From BP-133 sp040756995 (GTDB taxonomy: Bacteria > Actinomycetota > Acidimicrobiia > IMCC26256 > BP-133), in contig JBFLYK010000035.1 in assembly GCA_040756995.1 (NCBI GenBank), positions 20,188 through 84,187 on the forward strand: 64,000 nucleotides of DNA. Reading direction: 5' to 3'. The notes beneath the pieces are model-generated. The model was not told where the DNA came from. It was given only the letters and a program-made list of their open reading frames with translations, and made no database searches. The position numbers and the translations under genes are program-made. Position 1 is the stretch's first letter; each line of letters begins with the position of its first letter. Of this stretch, positions 8,460-16,728 are shown one piece after another.

Positions 8460-9530
8460 ATGGAACGTCTCGGCCTGGTCGGCCTGCCGAACTCGGGAAA
8501 GTCCAGCCTCTTCAACGCCCTGACGGGGGCCAACGCCGTGGTGGCCTCGCACCCGTTCTCCACCACGGAGACGACGGTGGGGATCGCCCAGGTGCCCGAC
8601 GAGCGGCTGTGGAAGCTGGCCGAGATGTCGCAGTCCCGCAAGGTCGTGCCGGCCGGCGTCGAGTTCGTCGACATCGCCGCCCTGGCCAAGGGAGCCTCGA
8701 CCGGCGAAGGGCTCGGCAACAAGTTCCTCGGAAGCCTCCGGGAGGTCGACGCCCTCGTCTACGTCCTCCGGGCCTTCGAGGACCCGTCGGTTCCCACGGC
8801 CACCGGCGGCGACCCCGACCCGGCGGAGGACCTGGCCACGCTGGAGTTCGAGCTGGTGCTGGCCGATCTGGCCTCGGTCCAGGGCCGGTTGCAGCGTCAG
8901 CAGAAGGCGGCCAAGGGCGACAAGTCGCTGCTGGGCGAGATCGCCGCCCTGGAGAAGGCCCAGGGTCTCCTCGACGAGGGCACGCCGCTCTACCGGGCCC
9001 AGCTCACCCCCGAGGAGCGGGAGTTGCTCAAGCAGTCGTTCCTCTTGACGACCAAGCCGATCCTGACGGTGGTCAACATCGGGGAGGAGCAGCTCGACGA
9101 CGCGCCCAAGCTGGCCGAGCCCTTCGGAGCCGACGCTCTGGCGGTGTCGGTGCAGCTCGAGGCCGAGGCGGCCCGGCTGGACCCCGAGGAGCGGGCCGAG
9201 CTGCTCGAGGGCCTCGGCCTCGGGGAGGGCGTGGTGCCCCGGGTGGCGGCCGCCGCCTATCACCTGCTCGGCCGGCGCACCTTCCTGACGACCGGTGACA
9301 AGGAGAGCCGGGCCTGGACGTTCCGGGCCGGGGCCAAGGCACCGGAGTGCGCCGGGGTCATCCACTCCGACCTCCAGCGGGGCTTCATCCGGGCCGAGGT
9401 GATCCGCTGGGACGAATTGCTCGCCATCGGGTCCTGGGCCCGGGCCAAGGAGCAGGGCAAGCTGCGGGTCGAAGGCAAGGAGTACGAGGTCGCCGACGGC
9501 GACGTCCTGGAGATCCGCTTCAACGTGTGA
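8460..9530 (+). CDS. ychF: Obg-family P-loop ATPase/GTPase YchF
   Basis: This 356-residue protein is the universal YchF (OLA1) nucleotidase, a ribosome-associated ATPase linked to stress responses. It shows the G1 loop GLPNSGKSSLFNALTG at residues about 6-21, the switch region HPFSTTETTVGIAQVPDERL, the G3-type FVDIAALAKGAS, the specificity motif VVNIGE that replaces NKxD, and the C-terminal TGS domain ending in GDVLEIRFNV. Length is normal. The ATG has no Shine-Dalgarno; TAACCT at 8447-8452 ends 7 nt upstream, implying a leaderless mRNA whose -10 box touches the preceding palindrome. Confidence 0.96.
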   Translation: MERLGLVGLPNSGKSSLFNALTGANAVVASHPFSTTETTVGIAQVPDERLWKLAEMSQSRKVVPAGVEFVDIAALAKGASTGEGLGNKFLGSLREVDALVYVLRAFEDPSVPTATGGDPDPAEDLATLEFELVLADLASVQGRLQRQQKAAKGDKSLLGEIAALEKAQGLLDEGTPLYRAQLTPEERELLKQSFLLTTKPILTVVNIGEEQLDDAPKLAEPFGADALAVSVQLEAEAARLDPEERAELLEGLGLGEGVVPRVAAAAYHLLGRRTFLTTGDKESRAWTFRAGAKAPECAGVIHSDLQRGFIRAEVIRWDELLAIGSWARAKEQGKLRVEGKEYEVADGDVLEIRFNV

Positions 9531-9537
9531 GGACGGG

Positions 9538-9873
9538 ATGGGTTGGCTGGTCCGCGAGGGCGATGTGCTGGCCAGCGCCGATGTGGCCCGGCGGGCCCGG
9601 GAGCGGACCGTCGGTCTCCTCGGCCGTGATCGGGAGTCGATGACCGGGGCGCTCGTCATCCGGCCCTGCCGCCAGATCCACACGCTCGGCATGCGCTTTC
9701 CCATCGATGTCGCCTTCTGCGACCGGGACGGGGTCGTCCTCCGGACGGTGACGGTGCCGCCCTGGCGGGTGACCCGGATCGTCTGGCGGGCCGGCTTCGT
9801 GGTCGAGGCCGCGGCCGGGTCGTTCGACCGGTGGCAGGTGCGGGTCGGCGACACCCTCGAGGTCAAGGAGTGA
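9538..9873 (+). CDS. DUF192 family protein
   Basis: This 111-residue protein matches the DUF192 fold: RARERTVGLLGRD near the start, the hallmark RQIHTLGMRFPIDVAFCDRDGVV in the middle, and a short final strand with VEAAAGSFDRWQVRVGDTLEV. No signal peptide is present, unlike many members. Function in the family is unknown. It begins 7 nt after ychF, and its stop overlaps the rsmI start, so it is part of a ychF-DUF192-rsmI unit. Confidence 0.86.
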   Translation: MGWLVREGDVLASADVARRARERTVGLLGRDRESMTGALVIRPCRQIHTLGMRFPIDVAFCDRDGVVLRTVTVPPWRVTRIVWRAGFVVEAAAGSFDRWQVRVGDTLEVKE

Positions 9874-10754
9874 CCGGCACAGGTCGGGAGGCGGGTGGTG
9901 AGGCGCGTCCGGCGGTCGTTCTGGTGGCCACGCCGATCGGCAACCTGGGCGACGTCTCCGCCCGGGCCGTCGAGGCCCTCACCACGGCGGACGTCATCGC
10001 CGCCGAGGACACCCGCCGGACCCGGCCGTTCCTGACCGCCCTCGGCATCCCGGCCGGCGGACGGCTGGTGTCCTTCCACGGTCCGCACGAGGCGGAGCTG
10101 GCGGCCAAGCTCGTGGCCCGGATCATCGAGCGGGGGGAGCGGCTGGTCTGCGTGACCGACGCCGGGATGCCGGGCATCTCGGATCCCGGTGAGCGGCTGG
10201 TGACGGCGGCATTGGCCGCCGGGGTGGCGGTCGAGGTCGTCCCCGGGCCGAGCGCCGCCCTGGCCGCCCTCGTGCTGTCGGGCCTGCCCACCGGGCGGTT
10301 CGTCTTCGAGGGGTTCCTGCCCCGGAAGGGCCGGCAACGGGCCGAGCGGCTGGAACTGCTCCGGTCGGAGGAGCGCACGATCGTGCTGTTCGAGGCCCCC
10401 CACCGGCTGGCGGCGACGCTGGCCGACCTCGCCGCCGCCTTCGGACCGGAAAGGCCGGTGGCCGTGGCCCGGGAGCTGACGAAGAAGTTCGAGACGGTCT
10501 GGCGGGGGACCCTGGGTGAAGCGGCCGACGGCGGCCCCGAAGCCCGGGGCGAGCAGGTCATCGTGATCGGGCCGGCGCCGGCCGTCCCCCTGGAGGAGCC
10601 CGGTGACGAGGCGCTGGAGGCGGCCCTCAGTGCGGAGCTGGCCGGCGGCGCGTCGACCCGGGATGCGGCGGCGGTGGTGGCGAACCGCCTCGGCGTCTCC
10701 CGCAGACGCGCCTATGCCCTCGCCACGTCCCTCCGCCGGGGGGCGAGGTCATGA
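9870..10754 (+). CDS. rsmI: 16S rRNA (cytidine-1402-2'-O)-methyltransferase RsmI
   Basis: This 294-residue enzyme methylates the ribose of C1402 in 16S rRNA. It has the tetrapyrrole-methylase-type SAM fold with VLVATPIGNLGDVSARAVEAL, IAAEDTRRTRPFLTALGI, the SAM-loop VCVTDAGMPGISDPGERLV, VVPGPSAALAALVLSGLP and FVFEGFLPRKGRQR. The GTG at 9870 overlaps the DUF192 stop by 4 nt (GTGA), which fixes the start. The gene converges with the AbrB-like gene, with 5 nt between the stops. Confidence 0.95.
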   Translation: MTGTGREAGGEARPAVVLVATPIGNLGDVSARAVEALTTADVIAAEDTRRTRPFLTALGIPAGGRLVSFHGPHEAELAAKLVARIIERGERLVCVTDAGMPGISDPGERLVTAALAAGVAVEVVPGPSAALAALVLSGLPTGRFVFEGFLPRKGRQRAERLELLRSEERTIVLFEAPHRLAATLADLAAAFGPERPVAVARELTKKFETVWRGTLGEAADGGPEARGEQVIVIGPAPAVPLEEPGDEALEAALSAELAGGASTRDAAAVVANRLGVSRRRAYALATSLRRGARS

Positions 10755-10759
10755 GCGCG

Positions 10760-11026
10760 CTACAGCTCGTCGATGGCGGACTTGCAGTCCTTGCAGATGA
10801 GCTTGTCCCTGAAGTTCACGAGCCCGTCGGTGGAGTCACAGAAGACGCAACCGGTCTCGACCTTGGTCAGGACGATGCGCTCCTCCTCCACGTGGATGGC
10901 CAAGTGGTCACCCTCATGGATGCGGAACCGCTTCCGCAGCTCACTGGGAAGAACCATGCGGCCGAGCTCGTCGACCTTGCGGGTCATACCCGTCGACCGC
11001 GCCTCGCGCATGTGGTCGTTGGGCAT
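10760..11026 (-). CDS. AbrB-like DNA-binding protein with C-terminal zinc-type cysteines
   Basis: About 83-88 residues. The core GMTRKVDELGRMVLPSELRK and GDHLAIHVEEERIVLTK is the AbrB/SpoVT swapped-hairpin DNA-binding domain, so it is a likely dimeric transition-state-type regulator. The C-terminus adds two cysteine pairs (CVFC and CKDC, 18 residues apart), which could bind zinc or sense redox state. The ATG at 11026 or the one at 11011 (MREARSTG, aligning with Bacillus AbrB) is the likely start; a longer frame to 11134 would cross the divergent metG start and the promoter and is rejected. The target genes are unknown. Confidence 0.8.
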   Translation of the reverse strand: MPNDHMREARSTGMTRKVDELGRMVLPSELRKRFRIHEGDHLAIHVEEERIVLTKVETGCVFCDSTDGLVNFRDKLICKDCKSAIDEL

Positions 11027-11088
11027 GCTCCGCGGCGGTGGGGCCCCTTGCGGCACGCTTTGCGGACCGTTGGGCCGTGAAGGCGTCG

Positions 11089-11095
11089 TATCGTA
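11089..11095. promoter_or_regulatory. Overlapping divergent -10 boxes for metG and the AbrB-like gene
   Basis: The heptamer TATCGTA reads as TATCGT on the plus strand (toward metG, 33 nt before its GTG) and TACGAT on the minus strand (toward the AbrB-like ATG). Both fit TANNNT. Because the two boxes share bases, the two genes cannot easily be transcribed at the same time from one template, and AbrB-like binding here could control both. No clear -35 boxes are seen. Confidence 0.5.
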
Positions 11096-11127
11096 AGGCC
11101 TGAGCCGATGAGCTGAGGAAGACACGC

Positions 11128-12642
11128 GTGCCACCCTTCTCCGTCACAACTCCCATCTATTACGTCAACGACGTTCCCCATATCGGCCACGCCTACACCA
11201 CCATCGCAGCCGATGCGCTGGCCCGTTGGCGCCGTTTGTGGGGAGATGAGGTCTTTTTCCTCACCGGAACCGACGAGCACGGACTCAAGATGGCACAGGC
11301 GGCCGAGGGGCAGGGGCTCACCCCCAAGGACTGGGCCGACCGCACCAGCGAGCGCTTCCGGGAGGCGTGGAAAGAGCTGCGGATCAGCAACGACGACTTC
11401 ATCCGCACCACCGAGCCCCGCCACTACCGGGCCGTCCAGGAGATGCTCCAGAAGGTCTACGACAACGGCGACATCGAGCTCGGGACCTACGAAGGCCTCT
11501 ACTGCGTGGCCTGCGAGGCGTACTACGTCGAGGACGAGCTCGTCGACGGGAACTGCCCCATCCACGGCCGGCCCGTCCAGCGGATGCGGGAGGAGAACTA
11601 CTTCTTCAAGCTGTCCCGCTACCAGGACCGGCTCCTGGAGCACTACGAGGCCCATCCCGATGCGGTGCAGCCCGAGACCCGGCGCAACGAGGTACTGGGG
11701 TTCATCCGCCAGGGCCTCCAGGACTTCTCGATCTCCCGGACGTCGATCACCTGGGGCGTGCCGATCCCCTGGGATCAGAACCACGTCGCCTACGTGTGGT
11801 TCGACGCCCTCATCAACTACTGCACCGCCCTGGGCTACGGCACCGACCGGGCGCGCTTCGAGCACTGGTGGCCGGTCGACTACCACCTGGTCGGGAAGGA
11901 CATCCTCCGCTTCCACGCCGTCTACTGGCCGGCGATGCTGATGGCCGCCGGGGAGGCGCCGCCGAAGTGTGTCTTCGCCCACGGCTGGCTGCTGGTCGGC
12001 GGCGAGAAGATGAGCAAGACCCGGTTGAACCAGATCGCCCCCGGCGACCTGGTGGCCTCCTTCGGGTCGGACGGGGTGCGCTACCACTTCCTGCGCGACC
12101 AGAACTTCGGGCCGGACGGGGACTTCAGCTACGAGGCCATGGTCGCCCGCTACAACGCCGACCTGGCCAACAACTTCGGCAACCTGGCCAGCCGGGTGCT
12201 CAACATGGCCGTCAACTATCTGGGCGGCACGAGTCCCTCCGCCCGGGAGGAGGGGCCGCTGCGGGAGCAGTCGGCGGCGGCGCTGGACGGGCTGTCGGCG
12301 GCCATGACCAGGCTCGACTTCGCCGGCGGCTTCGGAGCGGTATGGGACCTGATCCGGGCGGCCAACGCCTACATCGAGGACCGGGCGCCGTGGTCGCTGC
12401 ACAAGGCCGGTGATTCGGCCGCCGTGGCCGCGGTGCTGGGCGACTGCCTGGAGGCGCTCCGGGTCGTGGCCCTGCTGGCCTCGCCGATCATCCCCGACGC
12501 CGCCGGTGAGCTGTGGCGGCGGCTGGGTCTGCCCGGCTCGCCGGAGGACGAGCGCCTGCCCGGCGCCGCCGCCTGGGGTTCGATGCCCGCCGGCCTCAGT
12601 CTGGAGCGAGGGCCCGCCCTCTTCCCGCGGCTCGAAGGGTGA
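11128..12642 (+). CDS. metG: Methionyl-tRNA synthetase
   Basis: This 504-residue class I synthetase charges tRNA-Met. It has the HIGH-type motif as PHIGHAYTTIAADAL (residues about 17-31), FLTGTDEHGLKMAQAA, the cysteines CVACEAYY of the connective zinc region, WFDALINYCTALGYG, and the second signature KMSKT in GGEKMSKTRLNQIAPG, a Thr variant of KMSKS. The short form lacks the C-terminal tRNA-binding EMAP-like extension. The start is GTG preceded by GAGGAAG; the N-terminus PPFSVTTPIYYVNDVPHIGH is canonical. Its stop overlaps the tatD start. Confidence 0.96.
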   Translation: MPPFSVTTPIYYVNDVPHIGHAYTTIAADALARWRRLWGDEVFFLTGTDEHGLKMAQAAEGQGLTPKDWADRTSERFREAWKELRISNDDFIRTTEPRHYRAVQEMLQKVYDNGDIELGTYEGLYCVACEAYYVEDELVDGNCPIHGRPVQRMREENYFFKLSRYQDRLLEHYEAHPDAVQPETRRNEVLGFIRQGLQDFSISRTSITWGVPIPWDQNHVAYVWFDALINYCTALGYGTDRARFEHWWPVDYHLVGKDILRFHAVYWPAMLMAAGEAPPKCVFAHGWLLVGGEKMSKTRLNQIAPGDLVASFGSDGVRYHFLRDQNFGPDGDFSYEAMVARYNADLANNFGNLASRVLNMAVNYLGGTSPSAREEGPLREQSAAALDGLSAAMTRLDFAGGFGAVWDLIRAANAYIEDRAPWSLHKAGDSAAVAAVLGDCLEALRVVALLASPIIPDAAGELWRRLGLPGSPEDERLPGAAAWGSMPAGLSLERGPALFPRLEG

Positions 12643-13466
12643 CCGCCGGAGTCGTCTGGATCGACGCCCACTGCCACCTCCAGTTCGAGGAGCGGGTGGG
12701 GCGCGACGACGACGCCATCCGGCCTCGCACCGCCGACGAGACGGCGGCCGAGCTCGTGGCCCGGGCGACCGGCGCCGGGGTGGAGCGGATGGTGTGCATC
12801 GGTACCGATCTCGCCACGTCACGGGAGGCCGTCCGCCTGGCGGGCCTCTTTCCCGAGGTGTGGGCCACCGTCGGGCTGCACCCCCACGACGCCTCGAAAC
12901 TGGCCGACGAGTGGGACGGGCTCGTCGAGCTGGCCGGCGCCGACCGGGTCGTGGGGATCGGGGAGGCGGGCTTCGATCTCTACTACCGGCACTCCGAGCC
13001 CGACGCCCAGGACGAGGCGTTCCGGGCTCAGCTCCGCCTTGCCGCCGAGCGGGACCTGCCATTGATCATCCACTCCCGCGACGCCTGGGCGGAGACGTTC
13101 CGCGTCCTGGAGTCGGAGGGCGTCCCGCCCCGGACGGTCTTCCACTGCTTCACCGGCGGACCGGCCGAGGCAGAGCGGGCCCTGGCCCTCGGCTGCTGGC
13201 TGTCGTACTCCGGCATCGTCTCGTTCAAGACCGCCGACGACCTGCGGGCGGCGGCGGCCCTCACGCCCGCCGACCGGCTGCTGGTCGAGACCGACGCGCC
13301 GTTCCTGGCCCCCGTCCCCCACCGGGGCAAGCCCAACGAGCCCGCCCTCCTCCCGGCGGTCGGCGCGGCGCTGGCCGCGGCCCGCACCGAGCCGCTGGAG
13401 GCGGTGGCCGAGACCACCCGGGCCAACGCACTGGCGTTCTTCTGGCCCTCATCCGGTTGTCAATAG
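12639..13466 (+). CDS. tatD: TatD-family metal-dependent deoxyribonuclease
   Basis: This 275-residue TIM-barrel hydrolase begins with the metal-binding IDAHCHLQF, followed by WATVGLHPHDA, GIGEAGFDLYYRHS, PLIIHSRDAWAET, TVFHCFTGG and LVETDAPFLAP, all TatD hallmarks. TatD proteins are 3'-5' exonucleases linked to DNA repair and clean-up. The GTG at 12639 overlaps the metG stop by 4 nt, which fixes the start. The order metG-tatD-cell-wall gene-rsmA-ispE is the actinobacterial standard. Confidence 0.93.
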   Translation: MTAGVVWIDAHCHLQFEERVGRDDDAIRPRTADETAAELVARATGAGVERMVCIGTDLATSREAVRLAGLFPEVWATVGLHPHDASKLADEWDGLVELAGADRVVGIGEAGFDLYYRHSEPDAQDEAFRAQLRLAAERDLPLIIHSRDAWAETFRVLESEGVPPRTVFHCFTGGPAEAERALALGCWLSYSGIVSFKTADDLRAAAALTPADRLLVETDAPFLAPVPHRGKPNEPALLPAVGAALAAARTEPLEAVAETTRANALAFFWPSSGCQ

Positions 13467-13588
13467 ACACTTCGCTCTGAGGTCGCACCAGCCTCAAAAA
13501 CAACTGAAATAGACGGAAATTTCGAGGGCGCGGCACGGAGCGTGGGTCCGCTGGACCGGCGGCAAAAACGGTCGTTAGCGTCGGCCTC

Positions 13589-14422
13589 ATGCCTCTCACC
13601 AGCACCGATGCTTCCCGGAGGCTTCGGCGGCACCCGATCTTCCGGTTCGGTCCGCCGCTGCTGACGGCGTTGATGGCCGTGCCGGTGGGCGCCCTGGCCG
13701 TCCGGTTGGCCGGCGGAGAGGAGTCGTCGGGGGAGGGCTCCGCCTCGCTGGCTTCGGCGGTGGAACCGTCCGCGGTGCGCATCGATCCGGAGCGGGCGTC
13801 CCGGTCAGGGTTCCGGGCGGAGGAGCCCCTGGCGCCGGAGACGTCGACGACCACGGCGGTGCGGGTGGAGGTCACCCGGGTGACTGAGGAGCGGGTGACA
13901 CCGATCCCGAAGGAACGGCGCGACGACCCGGCGTTGCCGAGGGGGGAGACCCGGGTCGAGGCCGACGGCTCGCCCGGCCGCGAGCGGGTGGTGTTCGAGA
14001 TCACCCGCCACAACGGGCGGATCGTGGCCAAGCGGCGGCTCTCGTCGGAGGTCATCACCCCCGCCAGTCCGCGGGTGGTGTACGTCGGTCGGGGCGGCGG
14101 ACGGGGCGCCCCGACCGACGACGAGGCCGTCCCGCTCAAACTGCGGATCGCCGGCGCCGAGCCGGCCGGGTCGGGTGGCGGGCAGCAGGAGGGCGGCGCC
14201 TCCTGGTACCGCTACAAGCCCGGCACCTGTGCGCACCGGAGCCTGCCGAAAGGCACCGTGGTCAAGGTGACGAACCTGGGCAACGGCAAGTCGGCCAACT
14301 GCACGGTCGCCGACCGGGGGCCGTTCATCGCCGGGCGGATCATCGACCTCGACCGGAGCGTGTTCCTGGCCATCGCCGACTCGCCCGGCCAGGGAGTGGT
14401 GCGGGTCCGCATCGAGTGGTGA
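13589..14422 (+). CDS. G5 domain plus RlpA-like double-psi beta-barrel protein in the rpfB position
   Basis: This 277-residue protein has an N-terminal membrane anchor or signal (HPIFRFGPPLLTALMAVPVGALAVRL cut short here: about residues 15-40), an acidic linker, a G5-type domain at about 90-155 (VEVTRVTEERVTPIPKERR, VFEITRHNGRIVAKR), a Gly-rich linker and a C-terminal RlpA/DPBB domain (ASWYRYKPGTCAHRSLPKGT and CTVADRGPFIAGRIIDLDR) with the conserved barrel Asp. In mycobacteria this locus holds rpfB, where G5 precedes a lysozyme-like domain. Here that domain is replaced by DPBB, whose relatives can be lytic transglycosylases acting on bare glycan strands. TAGCGT ends 7 nt before the ATG, so the mRNA is likely leaderless. 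The 122 nt upstream are AT-richer than the genes and show no other feature. Confidence 0.84.
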   Translation: MPLTSTDASRRLRRHPIFRFGPPLLTALMAVPVGALAVRLAGGEESSGEGSASLASAVEPSAVRIDPERASRSGFRAEEPLAPETSTTTAVRVEVTRVTEERVTPIPKERRDDPALPRGETRVEADGSPGRERVVFEITRHNGRIVAKRRLSSEVITPASPRVVYVGRGGGRGAPTDDEAVPLKLRIAGAEPAGSGGGQQEGGASWYRYKPGTCAHRSLPKGTVVKVTNLGNGKSANCTVADRGPFIAGRIIDLDRSVFLAIADSPGQGVVRVRIEW

Positions 14423-14477
14423 TCTGAGGCGCCGCGGAGCGCCTCAGTCCGGATCGAGGCGAGTACCGTCCGCAGCG

Positions 14478-15347
14478 GTGCGGTTGTTGTCTCCCACGGA
14501 CGTGCGCGGCCTGCTGGCGGCCCATGATCTCCGGCCGAGCCGCGCCCTGGGGCAGAACTTTCTGGCTGATCCGAACACCGCCCGGCGGATCGTCCGGCTG
14601 GCCGGCGTCGGTCCGGGTGACCGGGTGCTGGAGATCGGGCCGGGCATCGGCTCGTTGACCGTCGCCCTGGCCGAAGGGGTGTCGCCCGGCGGCGAGGTCC
14701 TGGCTCTGGAGCTCGACCGCCATCTCCTGCCGGTGCTCGGTGAGGTGGTGGCCGACGTGCCGCAGGTGCGGGTGGTGCAGGGCGACGCCCTGACCGTCGA
14801 CTACGGCGCGCTGCTCGGAGAGACCGGGCCGTGGACCATGGTGTCGAACCTGCCCTACAACGTGGCCACCCCGCTGATGGCCCGTCTGCTCGATGAGGTG
14901 CCGGCGCTGCGGACACTGTCGGTCATGGTGCAGAAGGAAGTCGCCGAGCGCCTGGCGGCGCCGCCCGGCACGCCGGACTGCGGCGCGATCTCGGTCAAGG
15001 TCGCCTATCACGCCACGGCCCGCATCACGGGCATCGTGCCCCCGACGGTCTTCGTGCCCCGCCCGAAGGTCGACTCGGCCATCGTCCGGTTCGAGCGGCG
15101 TCCGGCGCCCCCCGTCGACGTGCCCTCGGCCGACGCCCTGTTCTCCCTGGCCCGGGCCGGTTTCGCCCAGCGCCGCAAGACCCTTCGCCAGGCCCTGCGG
15201 CCGGCTCTGGGCGACCGGGTCGAGAAGGTGATGGGCGCGGCCGGCATCGCCCCCATGGCCCGAGCCGAGACGCTCAGCCTGGAGGAGTGGGCCGCCCTGG
15301 CCCGCGCCGCCGCACCGTCCGACCCCGGGGCGGAGAGCGGATGGTGA
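14478..15347 (+). CDS. rsmA: 16S rRNA (adenine-1518/1519-N6)-dimethyltransferase
   Basis: This 289-residue enzyme (KsgA) dimethylates two adenines in helix 45 of 16S rRNA late in small-subunit assembly. Evidence: PSRALGQNFLADPNTARRIV at the start, the SAM loop VLEIGPGIGSLT, VVQGDALTVD, the catalytic NLPYNVATPLM, and the C-terminal FVPRPKVDSAIVRF and FAQRRKTLRQAL. TACCGT ends 8 nt before the GTG at 14478, again the leaderless pattern. It overlaps ispE by 7 nt. Confidence 0.95.
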   Translation: MRLLSPTDVRGLLAAHDLRPSRALGQNFLADPNTARRIVRLAGVGPGDRVLEIGPGIGSLTVALAEGVSPGGEVLALELDRHLLPVLGEVVADVPQVRVVQGDALTVDYGALLGETGPWTMVSNLPYNVATPLMARLLDEVPALRTLSVMVQKEVAERLAAPPGTPDCGAISVKVAYHATARITGIVPPTVFVPRPKVDSAIVRFERRPAPPVDVPSADALFSLARAGFAQRRKTLRQALRPALGDRVEKVMGAAGIAPMARAETLSLEEWAALARAAAPSDPGAESGW

Positions 15348-16477
15348 CCCGGGACGTGCGGGTCATCGCCCGCTCCAAGCTCACGTTGTCGTTGCGGGTG
15401 CTCGGCCGGCGGCCGGACGGTTTCCATGACCTCGAGGGGCTCGTGGTGTCGCTGCGGGATCCGCACGACGTGATCGGACTGCGGATCCAGGCGCCGTTCG
15501 GGGTCCGGGTGCGGCTGTCGGGGCGGGCCGTGGTCGGGGTGCCGGTCGACGAGACGAACCTGGCCGCCCGGGCCGCCCGCCTGCTGCTGGAGGTGGCGGC
15601 CGAGGAGGACGATCCCGGGCCGTGGGCGGCGTCGGGCCTCGACATCTCCCTCCACAAGACCATCCCGGCGGGCGCCGGCCTCGGCGGAGGATCGGCCGAC
15701 GCCGCCGGCGCGCTGGTCGGCGGTGCCCGCCTCCTCGGGCTCAGTCTCGACACCGACCGCCTCGCCGCCCTCGGGGCGTCCCTCGGCTCCGACGTCCCCT
15801 TCTGCGTGGCCGGGGGAGCGGCCTGGATGCGGGGCCGGGGCGAGATCCTCGAGCATCTGTCGCTCCCGGCCTCGGTCGCACCGCCCACCGCACCCGGCCT
15901 GTCGCAGCTCAGCCCGACGGTGGCCGGCCCGGGCCCGCTCGGAACGGTGGCCGTGCCGCCCGGGCCGCCGAACGCCTCGAGGATGCCCCCCGTGCCGGTG
16001 CCTCCAGGGGCCAGCCGGCTGCCGGGAACGGCTCCGCCGCCCGGTTCGTCCGGCTGGCCGTGGCCGACCGCCCGCGAGCCGGCCGGGCTCGCAGTGGTCG
16101 TGGCCGTGCCGCCCTTCCCGCTCAACACGGCGGCCGTCTACCGGGCGTGGGACGAACTCGGTGGCCCGTCCTCCGACCGGGCCGTCCCCCTGCCGGGAAG
16201 CCTGGGCGGCCTCGGCCTTCCCGACCAGCTGATCAACGATCTCGAGCCGGCCGCCGAACACCTCGAGCCACGGCTGCGACCCTTCCGGGAAGCGCTGGAG
16301 GGGCTGGCCGGCGGGCCGGCGCTGCTGGCCGGGAGCGGCTCCGCCTATGTCGTTCCGGTGGCGTCACCGGCGCAGGCCGCGGTGCTGGCCAACCAGGTCA
16401 GCGTCGAGTTGCGGGCCACGGCGTTCGCCACCGGGCTGGCCACCCGCGGCGTGGAGGCCCAGCGGGCCCTCGAATAA
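15341..16477 (+). CDS. ispE: 4-diphosphocytidyl-2-C-methyl-D-erythritol kinase with a Pro-rich insert
   Basis: This 378-residue GHMP kinase phosphorylates CDP-methylerythritol in the MEP isoprenoid pathway. Diagnostic parts are SKLTLSLRVLGRRPDGFHDLEGL, the ATP loop PAGAGLGGGSADAAGAL, LGSDVPFCVAGGAAWMRGRGE, NTAAVYRAWDEL and ALLAGSGSAYVV. Between about residues 180 and 248 there is a Pro/Gly/Ala-rich segment with no counterpart in typical IspE of about 290-310 residues; it sits between the RGRGE strand and the AVVVAVPPF strand. The frame stays open and in phase, so it looks like a tolerated surface insertion. ATG 15341 has GGAG upstream; GTG 15344 would give the usual 4-nt overlap with rsmA. 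Confidence 0.9.
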   Translation: MVTRDVRVIARSKLTLSLRVLGRRPDGFHDLEGLVVSLRDPHDVIGLRIQAPFGVRVRLSGRAVVGVPVDETNLAARAARLLLEVAAEEDDPGPWAASGLDISLHKTIPAGAGLGGGSADAAGALVGGARLLGLSLDTDRLAALGASLGSDVPFCVAGGAAWMRGRGEILEHLSLPASVAPPTAPGLSQLSPTVAGPGPLGTVAVPPGPPNASRMPPVPVPPGASRLPGTAPPPGSSGWPWPTAREPAGLAVVVAVPPFPLNTAAVYRAWDELGGPSSDRAVPLPGSLGGLGLPDQLINDLEPAAEHLEPRLRPFREALEGLAGGPALLAGSGSAYVVPVASPAQAAVLANQVSVELRATAFATGLATRGVEAQRALE

Positions 16478-16486
16478 GGTGAACGC

Positions 16487-16588
16487 CTACTTACCCGCGG
16501 CGCGACGCTGCCAGCGGGTGCGCTTGAGAAGCTTCTTGTGCTTCTTCTTCCGCATGCGCTTGCGGCGCTTCTTGATCAGAGAGCCCAT
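16487..16588 (-). CDS. Small basic ribosomal protein bS22 (COX24/AURKAIP1-type, 33 residues)
   Basis: A 33-residue protein beginning MGSLIKKRRKRMRKKKHKK and ending in RRAAGK, with more than half Lys/Arg. It matches the AURKAIP1/COX24-domain mini-proteins that in mycobacterial ribosome structures were named bS22, a small-subunit protein near the decoding centre. It lies on the strand opposite ispE and glmU, 10 nt after the ispE stop. Its upstream region coincides with the start of the tRNA-Gln gene. Confidence 0.88.
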   Translation of the reverse strand: MGSLIKKRRKRMRKKKHKKLLKRTRWQRRAAGK

Positions 16589-16634
16589 GGCGGGAGGCAG
16601 GTTAGCGGCTGGGGATTGGTATGGTCGACTCCGG

Positions 16635-16706
16635 TCGGGGGTGGTGTAACCGGCAGCACAGGGTCCTTTGGAGTCCCTGGACGAGGTTCGAATCCTCGCC
16701 CCCGAG
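16635..16706 (+). tRNA. tRNA-Gln (anticodon TTG)
   Basis: A 72-nt cloverleaf: acceptor TCGGGGG (16635-16641) pairs with CCCCCGA (16699-16705), discriminator G, D arm with GTAACCGGCAGCAC, anticodon loop CTTTGGA giving anticodon TTG, and T arm CGAGG-TTCGAAT-CCTCG. The anticodon stem GGGTC/GTCCC has one T-T mismatch at the fourth pair. CCA is not encoded. It lies 22 nt before the glmU ATG on the same strand, so the two may share a transcript. Confidence 0.93.
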
Positions 16707-16728
16707 CTGGAGCACGGAAAGGGGCCCC

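Noticed and set aside
12000..12030. KMSKT instead of KMSKS in MetG
   Set aside because: A tolerated variant in class I synthetases; the rest of the enzyme is normal.
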